A DNA stretch of 37,927 bases from Caryophanales bacterium (GCA_012840465.1 DULJ01000022.1:1-37927); one strand, 5' to 3'; shown: positions 15,874 through 23,842, counted from the stretch's first letter. Notes: generated from the letters alone by a model not told the origin. Made by a program: numbers and translations.

Positions 15874-15904
15874 AAGCGTTCCCAAAAATAGGAACGCTTT
15901 TTTG
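15874..15904 (+). terminator. Intrinsic terminator
   Basis: AAGCGTTCC and GGAACGCTT form a 9-bp stem around a short A-rich loop, followed by TTTTT. It ends the MneS-like gene. Confidence 0.9.
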
Positions 15905-16003
15905 TGAATTTATTCCGGTAAATTCCAGTTGTCATATGCATGTCTTTTAAAAATCAACGTATACATGAATGAACAGCCAGATTGACGAAAGGGGTTAGGA
16001 TTT

Positions 16004-16747
16004 ATGATAATTAATTTATTCATTACGTTCGTTATATCCTTTTTAGCATTTTTAGGAATGTATATTGGTGGAATCACAACGACTTTTTTTAAGCAGTACT
16101 TACCTGGGAAAATTCATAGGCTTTATATTTTCTGTGGCGGTTTATTAGTTGGTTTGATCCTATTTGAAGTCATACCAGAAAGCATTAAGCAATATGATCA
16201 GCTAGGACTTATAATCGGTGGAATTTTAGGGATAGTGGGAATGATGGCAATCGAGAATGTATTTCATAATAGTAACAATCATAACGGGAAAAGGACAAAT
16301 TATGTTCATGGCATTATTTTTTTAATAATTGCTGTTGCCATTCATAATGTTCCAACCGGATTTGCGATAGGCACTAATATAGTTGGCCAGTCAATAACAA
16401 GCTCACCTCTTTTATGGGCGCTTTTCTTACATCATATTCCAGAGGGAATAACAGTAATGGTGTCTAGTATGCTTGCTGGTTCAAACTCCTTATCCTTTAC
16501 ATTCATTGCAGCGCTCTTGGCATTGATTCTAGGTGTAAGTATCTTAGGAGGAATGAGTATTTCCAATCTATCCCTCCAGTCCAATACAATCTTGATGGGT
16601 AGTGCAATCGGGACATTAGGGTATGTGACTGTACATGAAATACTTTGGAAATCAAAGGCTATGGTAACAGCTAGAGAATATCTTGTTTTAGTTTGTTTAG
16701 GACTAATCTTCATAAGATTATACATGTTTGGTTTGGAATTACTCTAA
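16004..16747 (+). CDS. ZIP-family divalent metal transporter
   Basis: 247 residues, about eight membrane helices. The helix IV and V metal-site motifs are present: HNVPTGFAIG and HHIPEGITV. A short His/Asn-rich loop (FHNSNNHNG) lies before helix IV, the cytosolic loop typical of ZIPs. It brings Zn2+ or another divalent metal into the cytosol. ATG at 16004 follows GAAAGGGG. It stands alone next to two CDF exporters and czrA, which puts uptake and efflux side by side. No Zur box was recognised upstream. Confidence 0.88.
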   Translation: MIINLFITFVISFLAFLGMYIGGITTTFFKQYLPGKIHRLYIFCGGLLVGLILFEVIPESIKQYDQLGLIIGGILGIVGMMAIENVFHNSNNHNGKRTNYVHGIIFLIIAVAIHNVPTGFAIGTNIVGQSITSSPLLWALFLHHIPEGITVMVSSMLAGSNSLSFTFIAALLALILGVSILGGMSISNLSLQSNTILMGSAIGTLGYVTVHEILWKSKAMVTAREYLVLVCLGLIFIRLYMFGLELL

Positions 16748-16789
16748 CTATGTTAGGTGAAGAAAAAGCGTATCATATATATGAATAAA

Positions 16790-17677
16790 CTATCGATCCG
16801 GAAATGTCGTTTTGTCTTTGATAAACTTAATAAAAGGTTCTACCTTTACTTCCGTTTTTCGTGTGCAAATATAGAGGCTTTGAATGATCTCGACCCCTTC
16901 AACCCACACACGAGCAATCTTTTTATCTTTCATTTCATTACTTACACTAAAGGAAGGAACAAGTGTTGCGCCATAACCGGCCTCGACCGCTTTAATAGAT
17001 TCATGAAGCCCTTGTAATTGGATTCCAATCGGTGGTAGAGAACAATTGTTAGCATAAAAAATAGCTTCAAGTAAGTCACGTGTTGAGCTGCCCCTTTCAC
17101 GAAAAATAATCTGTTCATTTGATAATTCTTCTAATTTTATCGTTTTATTTGCCAAATGGTGATCAGGATGGACGATGAACCAAAAAGGAATGGTCATTAA
17201 TTCTTCGAATAGTAGGTCTTTGTGTCCTACATTGCTTCTAACAACAAAACCGATGTCTGATTTGTAATTTAAAACTTGTTTTTCTACATTCGCAACATTT
17301 CCAAGTGCAACATTAATAAAAATATTGGGATGTAAAAGTTTGTATTGTGCTAGTAAAGGCGGTAAAACATAGTTGATCGGAATGTAGGAGGAAGAAATAT
17401 TCAATTGGATATTTCTTTCTTTAAAATCCCTAATTTTGTTTTCAATATTTTCTTCCAATCGAAATAGTCTTTGGCCTTGTTCATATATAAATTCACCAGC
17501 TGTTGTTAATTGAATTCCCCTTCCTCTTCCTTCGATCAGTTTTAAATTCAATTCTTTTTCTAAATTGCGAATCTGGATCGTTACAGCTGGTTGGCTGATT
17601 AAAAGTTCGTTTGCTGCTAGGGTGATACTTTTGTGTTTTGCGACGATTATAAAAATTTTAAGTGCATGTAAATTCAT
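16790..17677 (-). CDS. LysR-family regulator, CysL-like
   Basis: 295 residues. The N-terminal helix-turn-helix (ALKIFIIVAKHKSITLAANELLISQPAVTIQI) is followed by a substrate-binding domain (GYGATLVPSFSV near the end). It belongs to the CysL/YwfK group by overall look. CysL in Bacillus activates sulfite reductase genes. It is divergent from a TauE-type sulfite/sulfonate exporter at 17778, the normal layout for a LysR regulator and its target, so it probably controls that exporter in response to a sulfur compound. ATG at 17677 follows AAGGGG. The 100-bp AT-rich intergenic region holds ATAAAAATTAT, a possible T-N11-A-type site. Confidence 0.88.
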   Translation of the reverse strand: MNLHALKIFIIVAKHKSITLAANELLISQPAVTIQIRNLEKELNLKLIEGRGRGIQLTTAGEFIYEQGQRLFRLEENIENKIRDFKERNIQLNISSSYIPINYVLPPLLAQYKLLHPNIFINVALGNVANVEKQVLNYKSDIGFVVRSNVGHKDLLFEELMTIPFWFIVHPDHHLANKTIKLEELSNEQIIFRERGSSTRDLLEAIFYANNCSLPPIGIQLQGLHESIKAVEAGYGATLVPSFSVSNEMKDKKIARVWVEGVEIIQSLYICTRKTEVKVEPFIKFIKDKTTFPDR

Positions 17678-17777
17678 GTTATACCCCTTATATAAAAATT
17701 ATTTATGAAAACTCGAAAAATATATATTTGTTTTATCAATAGTATACAGTTATTTTTAGTCATAGGGGGGATTTTAG

Positions 17778-18545
17778 GTGAGTGAATTATTCATTTCATT
17801 ATTTTCATTTGAAGCTTTCACTTTATTCGTTATCGGCGTCATTGCATCGATGGTGGGGGCTTTATTTGGGGCAGCGGGTCTTGTAACACTTCCAGCCATG
17901 CTCTTAGTCGGCATACCAATCCACACAAGTGTGGCTGTAAATAAGTTTGCCACAGGCCTATCTGCCTTTACGAATGTGATGACCTTTTTTGTAAAAAAAG
18001 AAATATCATTTAAAAAAACGATCGGTATCATCATCATTGCTATTAGTGGCGGTATTTTGGGAGCCTTTTTAGCCACATTATTATCGGAAAATGTAATGAA
18101 CATAGTGGCGTGCTTTTTATTGGTTATTGCTCTTGTAACAGTTTTATTAAGTAGAAAATATATTAGCAGTTTAGAAAAACAAGATAAGGAACAAAAAATT
18201 AATCGGGTTATTCCATTTATTATTAGTATTTATGACGGCGGATTTGGTCCTGGGTCGGCTTCAATGACTATTACATATTATTTAAAAAAGCAATTCAGTT
18301 ATTATAAAGCCGTTGAATTTTCTAGAATTGTGATATTCTCCAGTTGCTTTGGCGCTTTTTGGTGGTACTTTTTTCAAGGGATCGTAGATTGGGCAGTTGC
18401 CATTCCAATAGCAATTGGTTCAATCGTGGGTTCCCATATTGGGATCAAATTAATTCCAAAGATTCAAATGAAATGGGTTCAAATTGCATTGCCTCTCATA
18501 TTTATCGTATTGATTGCACAAGTGATTTCGAATCTATCCTTTTAA
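17778..18545 (+). CDS. TauE/SafE-family membrane exporter
   Basis: 255 residues, GTG start with GGGGGG 7 bases upstream. Two repeats of four helices, with GALFGAAGLVTLPAMLLVGIP in the first and GGFGPGSASMTITYYL in the second, are typical of TauE/SafE (sulfite, sulfoacetate or organosulfur export). Its position divergent from a CysL-like regulator and ahead of rhodanese genes supports sulfite or thiosulfate export. It is one of two TauE genes in this island; the other (23000) closes the persulfide operon. Confidence 0.88.
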   Translation: MSELFISLFSFEAFTLFVIGVIASMVGALFGAAGLVTLPAMLLVGIPIHTSVAVNKFATGLSAFTNVMTFFVKKEISFKKTIGIIIIAISGGILGAFLATLLSENVMNIVACFLLVIALVTVLLSRKYISSLEKQDKEQKINRVIPFIISIYDGGFGPGSASMTITYYLKKQFSYYKAVEFSRIVIFSSCFGAFWWYFFQGIVDWAVAIPIAIGSIVGSHIGIKLIPKIQMKWVQIALPLIFIVLIAQVISNLSF

Positions 18546-18561
18546 AAGAAATAGAAAGAGG

Positions 18562-18590
18562 TTGACGTTATACCTATATGGGTATAATAT
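18562..18590 (+). promoter_or_regulatory. Promoter with CsoR/CstR-type operator (rhodanese-DUF302 operon)
   Basis: -35 TTGACG at 18562, a 16-bp operator ATACCTATATGGGTAT (18570-18585) and -10 TATAAT at 18583 (15-bp spacing) or TAATAT at 18585 (17-bp). The A/T-flanked CC-GG inverted repeat is the recognition pattern of CsoR-family repressors. Those of the CstR branch sense persulfides. A bound tetramer would cover the spacer. Geometry is identical to the site at 20069. Confidence 0.78.
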
Positions 18591-18612
18591 AAGTACCAAG
18601 GAGGGTAAAGTG

Positions 18613-18972
18613 ATGGAATATATACCATATATCTTGATTGGGCTTTTCGTAATTCTTATTGTCCAACGAATGATGCCGGCAAAAGGTGTTAGGCAGATAT
18701 CAACGAATGAATTAAAAAATGAATTAAAGGAAAAAAATAAACAGTTTATTGATGTTCGAACAACTGGCGAATTTAAAGCAAATCACATCAGAGGCTTTAA
18801 AAATATTCCTCTTCATCAACTTTCTCAAAAATCAAGTAAGCTTTTAAAAGATACTGAGATCATTGTTATTTGCCAAAGTGGAATGAGAAGCCAAAAGGCT
18901 AGTAAGATACTAAAAAAGTTAGGATTTCAAAATGTGACAAATGTAAAGGGTGGTATAAGCGCCTGGTCTTAA
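18613..18972 (+). CDS. Membrane-anchored single-domain rhodanese
   Basis: 119 residues from ATG 18613, which has AAGGAGGG 7 bases upstream. One N-terminal membrane helix (YIPYILIGLFVILIVQRMM) is followed by a rhodanese domain with IDVRTTGEFKANHI and the active-site loop VICQSGMRSQKA, where Cys forms the persulfide. It moves sulfane sulfur between thiols at the inner membrane face. A CsoR/CstR-type operator overlaps its promoter, which ties it to the persulfide response. Similar in layout to YqhL-type proteins. Confidence 0.9.
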   Translation: MEYIPYILIGLFVILIVQRMMPAKGVRQISTNELKNELKEKNKQFIDVRTTGEFKANHIRGFKNIPLHQLSQKSSKLLKDTEIIVICQSGMRSQKASKILKKLGFQNVTNVKGGISAWS

Positions 18973-19021
18973 TGAAATAATTAATATAAGATTACCGATG
19001 TAACAAAAGGAGGAATTTTTT

Positions 19022-19411
19022 ATGTTTGAATTTAATTATACGATAACAACAAGTAAATCAATTGATGAGGCTGTAAAAAGTATTGAAGAAAACTTAAAAG
19101 AAGAAAAGTTTGGTGTGCTTTGGCAATTTGATGTCAAAGATAAGCTTCAGGAAAAGGGAGTTGACTTTGACCAATCATTTAAGATTCTGGAAGTATGTAA
19201 CCCGCATGAAGCTGGGCGTGTTCTAACCCAAAATAAAATGGTAGGTTACTTTTTGCCTTGTAAAATCGTTGTCTACGAAGATGAAGGAACGACTAAAGTT
19301 GGAATGCCTAAACCAACAGCACTTATTACAATGGTAGAGGATGAAAAGCTTAAAGAGATCGCAGTAGATATTGAACAGCGGTTAATCGCATGTATTGATA
19401 AAAGTAAATAA
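19022..19411 (+). CDS. DUF302 domain protein
   Basis: 129 residues with the DUF302 pattern: an N-terminal SKSIDEAVKSIEENLKEEKFGVLWQFDVK, then FKILEVCNPHEAGRVL and YFLPCKIVVYED. No signal peptide, so cytosolic. The biochemical function of DUF302 is unknown, but these genes often travel with sulfur-metabolism and heavy-metal genes. It follows the membrane rhodanese by 49 bp with an AAAGGAGGA ribosome site and a terminator behind, so the two form one transcript under the CsoR/CstR-type operator. Two Cys residues (in EVCNPH and LPCKI) could carry sulfane sulfur, an inference. Confidence 0.87.
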   Translation: MFEFNYTITTSKSIDEAVKSIEENLKEEKFGVLWQFDVKDKLQEKGVDFDQSFKILEVCNPHEAGRVLTQNKMVGYFLPCKIVVYEDEGTTKVGMPKPTALITMVEDEKLKEIAVDIEQRLIACIDKSK

Positions 19412-19423
19412 AATGACATCGTC

Positions 19424-19468
19424 AAAGCCTTATCTAACAAACTAATCATAGTTAGCTAAGGCTTTTTT
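19424..19468 (+). terminator. Intrinsic terminator
   Basis: AAAGCCTTATCTAAC pairs with GTTAGCTAAGGCTTT (one mismatch) around a 12-base loop and ends in T6. It ends the rhodanese-DUF302 operon. Confidence 0.88.
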
Positions 19469-19481
19469 AGATAGTACCGTT

Positions 19482-19946
19482 CTACCTCTTTGATTTATGA
19501 AAAAAATACAAAAACCATACCGCATGATTTTGTTCATCCGCAGCAGCACGTCGAAACCTTTCCTTTATATATGGATTCTGAGATTTGTCAGCAATTTCTA
19601 AATAAAAATCTACGGATTCCTGTTCATCTTTTAATGCAAATTCAATTCCTTCCCTATACTTTTCTGGACATTTCTCAATAATTTTATATGTTGGATTTGT
19701 TCCTGTTAAATTTGCATAAATACTTCTAAACTCATTAAGATGACGTTTTTCATCCTGTTGTATCTCAAGTATTCTGTTTCTTTCCTCTTTTGTAGGGGCC
19801 ATCTTTGCTAACTTCTCATAACAAATAATAGCACTATACTCAGCGTTACTTGCTTTCTGAATATCATTTACAAGTTGATTGTTACTTGGCAAGCGGTAAT
19901 AATCATAATGCTGTGGAACATAATAATAATTTTGATTTGAATACAT
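19482..19946 (-). CDS. Ferritin-like diiron protein
   Basis: 154 residues. After a Tyr/Asn-rich N-terminus (SNQNYYYVPQHYDYYRLP), a four-helix bundle carries diiron ligands: AEYSAIICYEKL, EIQQDEKRHLNEF, ALKDEQESVDFYLEIAD and AAADEQNHAVWFLYF (Glu and ExxH-type pairs). This is rubrerythrin or ferritin-like without a rubredoxin domain; similar YhjR-type proteins in Bacillus are linked to sporulation or peroxide tolerance. ATG at 19946 follows AGAAGGTG. It points against the sulfur genes and shares no transcript with them. Confidence 0.82.
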   Translation of the reverse strand: MYSNQNYYYVPQHYDYYRLPSNNQLVNDIQKASNAEYSAIICYEKLAKMAPTKEERNRILEIQQDEKRHLNEFRSIYANLTGTNPTYKIIEKCPEKYREGIEFALKDEQESVDFYLEIADKSQNPYIKERFRRAAADEQNHAVWFLYFFHKSKR

Positions 19947-20068
19947 GTTTGTTCACCTTCTAATTCACTTTTAAATTATCCTATGTTTAATGTTTGGGTA
20001 CTGTGCACGTTCATTATTGTGCATAGATGAACGATTTATTATTTTTTTATATTTTTTAAATAGATATG

Positions 20069-20097
20069 TTGACAAAATACCTAATGGGGTATAATAT
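20069..20097 (+). promoter_or_regulatory. Promoter with CsoR/CstR-type operator (main persulfide operon)
   Basis: -35 TTGACA at 20069, operator ATACCTAATGGGGTAT at 20077-20092 and -10 TATAAT at 20090 (15-bp spacing) or TAATAT at 20092 (17-bp). The distance from -35 to operator (8 bp) is the same as at 18562. The five-base arms ATACC and GGTAT match exactly in both. Confidence 0.82.
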
Positions 20098-20174
20098 AAA
20101 ATTTGAAAGTGACATTAATCACAGTTAAGATAACTGTTTAAGAGTAATTATTTGTAAATTTGGAGGTTTAATGT

Positions 20175-20402
20175 ATGAATGCAGATAAAATTTTAGACGC
20201 CAAAGGACTAACATGTCCAATGCCAATTGTAAAAACGAAAAAGGCTATTAGCGAACTTGAATCTGGTCAAGTTTTAGAAATTCACACTACGGATAAAGGT
20301 GCAAAAAATGACCTTGCAGCATGGGCAAGATCAGGTGGCCACGAATTAATAAATCAAGTAGTTGGTGAAGAAGTATTAAAATTTTGGATTAAAAAGGGAT
20401 AA
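20175..20402 (+). CDS. TusA-family sulfur carrier (YrkI-like)
   Basis: 75 residues, one TusA domain: LDAKGLTCPMPIVKTKKAI with the CPMP motif whose Cys carries persulfide sulfur. It hands sulfane sulfur from rhodaneses to acceptors. GGAGG precedes the ATG. First gene of the operon behind the operator at 20077. It closely resembles the N-terminal domain of the fusion at 20801 (same DAKGL.CPMPIVKTKKA core). Confidence 0.92.
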   Translation: MNADKILDAKGLTCPMPIVKTKKAISELESGQVLEIHTTDKGAKNDLAAWARSGGHELINQVVGEEVLKFWIKKG

Positions 20403-20431
20403 TCGCAATAAAATCGATGGAGGTTTGCTAC

Positions 20432-20728
20432 ATGAAGACTATTTCAGCAAAACAAGTTGAACAATTAGTGAAAAATGGTGAGAATATAAACTTTATTGAT
20501 GTGCGCGAAGTAGATGAAGTGGCAGCTGGAAAAATTCCAGGTGCAGTAAATATTTCTTTAGGTTTACTTGAGTTTCGTATGAATGAGTTAGATAAATCAA
20601 AAGACTACATTATGGTCTGTCGATCTGGTGCTCGAAGTGGCCGCGCCACACAATTTCTTGAAAGTTATGGGTTTAAGGTGAAAAACATGATAGGCGGAAT
20701 GCTTGCTTGGGAAGGGTCTGTAGAATAA
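20432..20728 (+). CDS. Single-domain rhodanese sulfurtransferase
   Basis: 98 residues from ATG 20432 (GGAGG 8 bases upstream; an ATG at 20417 overlaps that site and is not used). The rhodanese fold has FIDVREVDEVAAGKIPGAVNI and active-site loop MVCRSGARSGRAT. Cytosolic; moves sulfur from thiosulfate or persulfides to thiols, probably to TusA encoded 29 bp upstream. Confidence 0.92.
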   Translation: MKTISAKQVEQLVKNGENINFIDVREVDEVAAGKIPGAVNISLGLLEFRMNELDKSKDYIMVCRSGARSGRATQFLESYGFKVKNMIGGMLAWEGSVE

Positions 20729-20742
20729 TTTTTTTACAGTCA

Positions 20743-20770
20743 TGGACACCTATACCCGTAAATATATAGT
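20743..20770 (+). promoter_or_regulatory. Possible internal promoter with half operator
   Basis: TGGACA (20743) and TATAGT (20765) are 16 bp apart and enclose CCTATACCC, resembling one half of the CsoR/CstR-type operator. It could allow separate transcription of the fusion gene at 20801. Weak. Confidence 0.3.
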
Positions 20771-20800
20771 AATGGTGACACCACCAAATGGAGGTTTGTA

Positions 20801-21376
20801 ATGAATAGCATAAAGGCTAATGTTATTGTGGATGCAAAAGGATTATCATGTCCAATGCCGATTGTAAAAACAAAAAAAGCAATGAATGATCTTGAGGCTG
20901 GTCATGTGTTAGAAGTTCAGGCAACGGATAAAGGATCAATGGCCGATATTAAAGCTTGGTCTGAAAGTACCGGCCATCAATATATAGGTACAGTCGAAGA
21001 AGAAAATGTATTGATGCATTACATTCGGAAGTCTTCGAATGATGACATTCTCGAAAAAAATCATCCAAACATTATCAATAATGATGAACTTGAAATCAAA
21101 TTGATAGACAATGACAACATTGTTGTTCTTGATGTAAGAGAAACAGCAGAGTTTGTTTTTAATCATATTCCTGAGGCTATTTCAATTCCGTTAGGTGACC
21201 TTGAGGATCGAATGGCAGAACTAAATAAAGATAATCAGATTTATGTCATTTGCCGTACAGGAAACCGCAGTGACTTAGCGGCTCAGAAGCTTGATGAAAA
21301 TGGATTTAGCAATGTTTTTAATGTCGTTCCAGGAATGAGTAAGTGGACTGGTAAAACGACAGGATTAACTAAATAA
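20801..21376 (+). CDS. TusA-rhodanese fusion (YrkF / CstA-like)
   Basis: 191 residues: TusA domain at about 6-75 (VDAKGLSCPMPIVKTKKAM) and rhodanese at about 92-187 (VLDVRETAEFVFNHIPEAI, active loop VICRTGNRSDLA). One protein thus holds a sulfur donor and a carrier Cys. Staphylococcal CstA and Bacillus YrkF are relatives used against persulfide stress. The gene directly follows separate tusA and rhodanese genes in the same domain order, which suggests duplication followed by fusion, or fission. GGAGG at 20790. Confidence 0.92.
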   Translation: MNSIKANVIVDAKGLSCPMPIVKTKKAMNDLEAGHVLEVQATDKGSMADIKAWSESTGHQYIGTVEEENVLMHYIRKSSNDDILEKNHPNIINNDELEIKLIDNDNIVVLDVRETAEFVFNHIPEAISIPLGDLEDRMAELNKDNQIYVICRTGNRSDLAAQKLDENGFSNVFNVVPGMSKWTGKTTGLTK

Positions 21377-21401
21377 CTATAAAATTTAGGAGGAATTTAC
21401 A

Positions 21402-21797
21402 ATGACTAAAAAGGTAGCAATTATCGCAAGTAATGGTGGAGTATTTGATGCATATAAGGTGTTTAATATTGCAACAGCTGCAGCAGCAACAGATATGGAA
21501 GTAGCAATTTTCTTTACGTTCGAAGGATTAAATTTAATTCACAAGGAAGCAAACAAACAACTTCCAATGCCTGAGGGAAAAGAACATTTTGCTGAAGGAT
21601 TTGCAAAAGCTAACGTACCAGCAATTCCAGAATTAGTAGCGATGGCGCAAGAAATGGGAGTAAGATTTATTGGTTGCCAAATGACGATCGATGTAATGGG
21701 GCTAGAGAAAGAAGCATTTGTTGAGGGCATTGATATTGGTGGGGCTGTAACATTCTTGGAATATGCAAAAGATGCAGATATCACCTTATCGTTCTAA
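21402..21797 (+). CDS. DsrE2/YrkE-like sulfurtransferase
   Basis: 131 residues, DsrE/DsrF-like fold: KKVAIIASNGGVFDAYKVFNIATAAA with the loop EVAIFFTFEGL, then FIGCQMTIDVMG, the DsrE2 motif with its sulfur-binding Cys. Acts as a cytosolic sulfur carrier that exchanges with TusA and rhodanese. Bacillus subtilis has the related YrkE next to YrkF. RBS GGAGGA at 21389. The B. subtilis relative is longer. Confidence 0.87.
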   Translation: MTKKVAIIASNGGVFDAYKVFNIATAAAATDMEVAIFFTFEGLNLIHKEANKQLPMPEGKEHFAEGFAKANVPAIPELVAMAQEMGVRFIGCQMTIDVMGLEKEAFVEGIDIGGAVTFLEYAKDADITLSF

Positions 21798-21823
21798 ACC
21801 ACTAATTTTTTTTACAATCATAA

Positions 21824-21839
21824 ATACCTTAGGGGGTAG
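21824..21839 (+). promoter_or_regulatory. Operator-like repeat over the yrkH ribosome site
   Basis: ATACCTTAGGGGGTAG resembles the 16-bp CsoR/CstR-type operator in arms and spacing (last base off). It also supplies the AGGGGG ribosome site of the dioxygenase gene, which may be the only reason for its sequence. No -35/-10 pair surrounds it. Confidence 0.3.
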
Positions 21840-21844
21840 CTGGA

Positions 21845-22978
21845 ATGTCGGTAAATAAAATAACGGCACAAGAAATCTTTGAAAAAGTTTTGAATAAAGA
21901 TAATTTATTTGTCCTCGATGTTCGTAATGAAACGGATTTTAATGATTGGAAAATCGAAGGGGAGAACTTTGAGTATTTGAATGTGCCTTACTATGAATTA
22001 ATTGATGGAATTGAACCTATCCAGGATAAACTTCCAACTAATAAGGAAATATTAGTAGTCTGTGCAAAAGAAGGCTCATCAATGATGGTTGCGGAGTTTT
22101 TAGATGAAGCTGGTATGAATTCCTTTTATTTAGAAGGCGGAATGAAATCATGGAGTGAATATTTACATCAAACAAAGGTTTATGAAGATCAAGAAATTAC
22201 AGTGTACCAATTTGTTCGTGTAGGAAAAGGCTGTCTATCTTATATGGTTGTTTCTGATGGAGAAGCTCTTATTGTGGATCCTTCACGATTTGTAGAGCAA
22301 TATGAAGCCGCTGCGGGGAAAGTAGGAGCGAAGGTAAAGCATATCGTTGATTCTCACCTTCACGCAGACCATATTTCAGGAGGTAAAATGCTGGCTGATG
22401 AGACAGGTGCAGACTATTACCTAATGAAAAGTGAAGGTGCAACATTTGATTTCATTCCTTTAGAGGATCATGAAAAGATTGTATTTAACAACGTTACACT
22501 TGAAGTTTTAGCAGTAAAAACACCAGGGCATACACCAGGAAGTGTATCGTTCTTTGTAAACAACAAGTTATTGTTCTCTGGGGATACTATTTTTGTGAGT
22601 GGCTTAGGGCGTCCTGACCTTGGTAATAAGGTAAGAGAATGGGCAAAGGACCTTTATAATACTGTTTATTCTAAGGTATCAGAGATTGCCGATGACGTGA
22701 TAGTACTTCCAGGTCACTATGCTAGCTTGGATGATGAAATGAATCCGTCTGGTTATATTGGGGCAACACTTGGAGCTATTCGTAAGCGCAATGAGAAGAT
22801 GTTTAATACGAGTGAAGAGGAATTCCTTGATCAAGTTGAAAAATCAGCAAGTTCAGTAAAACCTCCTAACTTTGAGGAAATTGTCTCTATTAACCGTGGC
22901 ATGGTGTCAGCAGACGTTGAAAAAATGCAAGAACTGGAAATTGGTCCAAACCGTTGTGCTGTTCATCACGCAGAATAA
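21845..22978 (+). CDS. Rhodanese-persulfide dioxygenase (YrkH / CstB-like)
   Basis: 377 residues. The N-terminal rhodanese domain (about 5-115, VLDVRNETDFNDW, loop VVCAKEGSSM with its Cys) is followed by a metallo-beta-lactamase domain of the ETHE1 persulfide dioxygenase type: DSHLHADHISGG, GHTPGS, FSGDTIF and LPGHY give the iron ligands. It oxidises glutathione, bacillithiol or CoA persulfide to sulfite and thiol; the rhodanese half can pass sulfite on as thiosulfate. Sulfite would leave by the TauE protein next door. The C-terminal 60 residues end in CAVHHAE. The ribosome site overlaps an operator-like repeat. Confidence 0.92.
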   Translation: MSVNKITAQEIFEKVLNKDNLFVLDVRNETDFNDWKIEGENFEYLNVPYYELIDGIEPIQDKLPTNKEILVVCAKEGSSMMVAEFLDEAGMNSFYLEGGMKSWSEYLHQTKVYEDQEITVYQFVRVGKGCLSYMVVSDGEALIVDPSRFVEQYEAAAGKVGAKVKHIVDSHLHADHISGGKMLADETGADYYLMKSEGATFDFIPLEDHEKIVFNNVTLEVLAVKTPGHTPGSVSFFVNNKLLFSGDTIFVSGLGRPDLGNKVREWAKDLYNTVYSKVSEIADDVIVLPGHYASLDDEMNPSGYIGATLGAIRKRNEKMFNTSEEEFLDQVEKSASSVKPPNFEEIVSINRGMVSADVEKMQELEIGPNRCAVHHAE

Positions 22979-22999
22979 AGTGACAAAAGAGGGGAATTC

Positions 23000-23776
23000 A
23001 TGGACTTTACATTTATTATTACAATCTTTTTAATTGGCTTTATTGGTTCCTTTATTTCCGGAATGGTTGGCATAGGCGGTTCTATCATTAAATATCCGAT
23101 GCTTTTGTATATCCCACCATTATTTGGTCTCGCGGCATTTAGTGCTCATGAAGTATCAGGAATAAGTGCAGTCCAAGTGTTTTTTGCAACAATTGGTGGT
23201 GTGTGGGCTTACCGAAAAGGCGGCTATTTAAATAAAACATTGATTGCTTATATGGGGATTAGTATTTTAGTTGGAAGCTTTATCGGTGGTTATGGATCAA
23301 AACTAATGTCTGAGGATGGAATTAATATCATCTACGGAATATTAGCAGCGATTGCAGCGGTGATGATGTTTATTCCAAAGAAGGGCCTTGACGATATTCC
23401 GCTAGATCAGGTGAAATTTAATAAAGGGCTCGCAGCTTCATTGGCTTTTATCGTCGGAATTGGAGCTGGGATTGTTGGAGCAGCAGGTGCCTTTTTATTA
23501 GTACCTATTATGCTTGTAGTTCTAAAAATTCCGACAAGGATGACAATCGCATCGTCATTAGCAATAACCTTTATTTCATCGATTGGTTCAACTGTGGGGA
23601 AATTGACAACAGGACAGGTAGAATACTTTCCGGCATTAATAATGGTCGTTGCTAGTTTAATCGCATCACCGCTAGGAGCTATGACAGGGAAAAAGGTAAA
23701 TACAAAAATTCTTCAAGTCATTTTAGCAATCCTTATATTAGCCACAGCAGTAAAATTTTGGATAGATATCTTATAA
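23000..23776 (+). CDS. TauE/SafE-family exporter (YrkJ-like)
   Basis: 258 residues with eight membrane helices and the TauE repeats ([20 protein letters not shown] and [19 protein letters not shown]). The gene is 21 bp behind the persulfide dioxygenase, with AGAGGGG upstream, so it belongs to the same operon. It probably exports sulfite or thiosulfate made by the dioxygenase. It is only distantly like the TauE at 17778. A terminator follows. Confidence 0.9.
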   Translation: MDFTFIITIFLIGFIGSFISGMVGIGGSIIKYPMLLYIPPLFGLAAFSAHEVSGISAVQVFFATIGGVWAYRKGGYLNKTLIAYMGISILVGSFIGGYGSKLMSEDGINIIYGILAAIAAVMMFIPKKGLDDIPLDQVKFNKGLAASLAFIVGIGAGIVGAAGAFLLVPIMLVVLKIPTRMTIASSLAITFISSIGSTVGKLTTGQVEYFPALIMVVASLIASPLGAMTGKKVNTKILQVILAILILATAVKFWIDIL

Positions 23777-23800
23777 TCTATTGAATGGTTCATTTTATTA

Positions 23801-23842
23801 GAGCCTAAACCCATTGATAGCAATGGATTTAGGCTCTTTTTT
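23801..23842 (+). terminator. Intrinsic terminator of the persulfide operon
   Basis: GAGCCTAAACCCATTG pairs with CAATGGATTTAGGCTC (one mismatch) around a 4-base loop and ends in T6. A close relative of this stem lies at 31903-31941 on the other strand. Confidence 0.9.

Noticed and set aside
18562-18612. Rhodanese start at 18562
   Set aside because: That would place the coding sequence over the promoter and operator; ATG 18613 has an ideal ribosome site.
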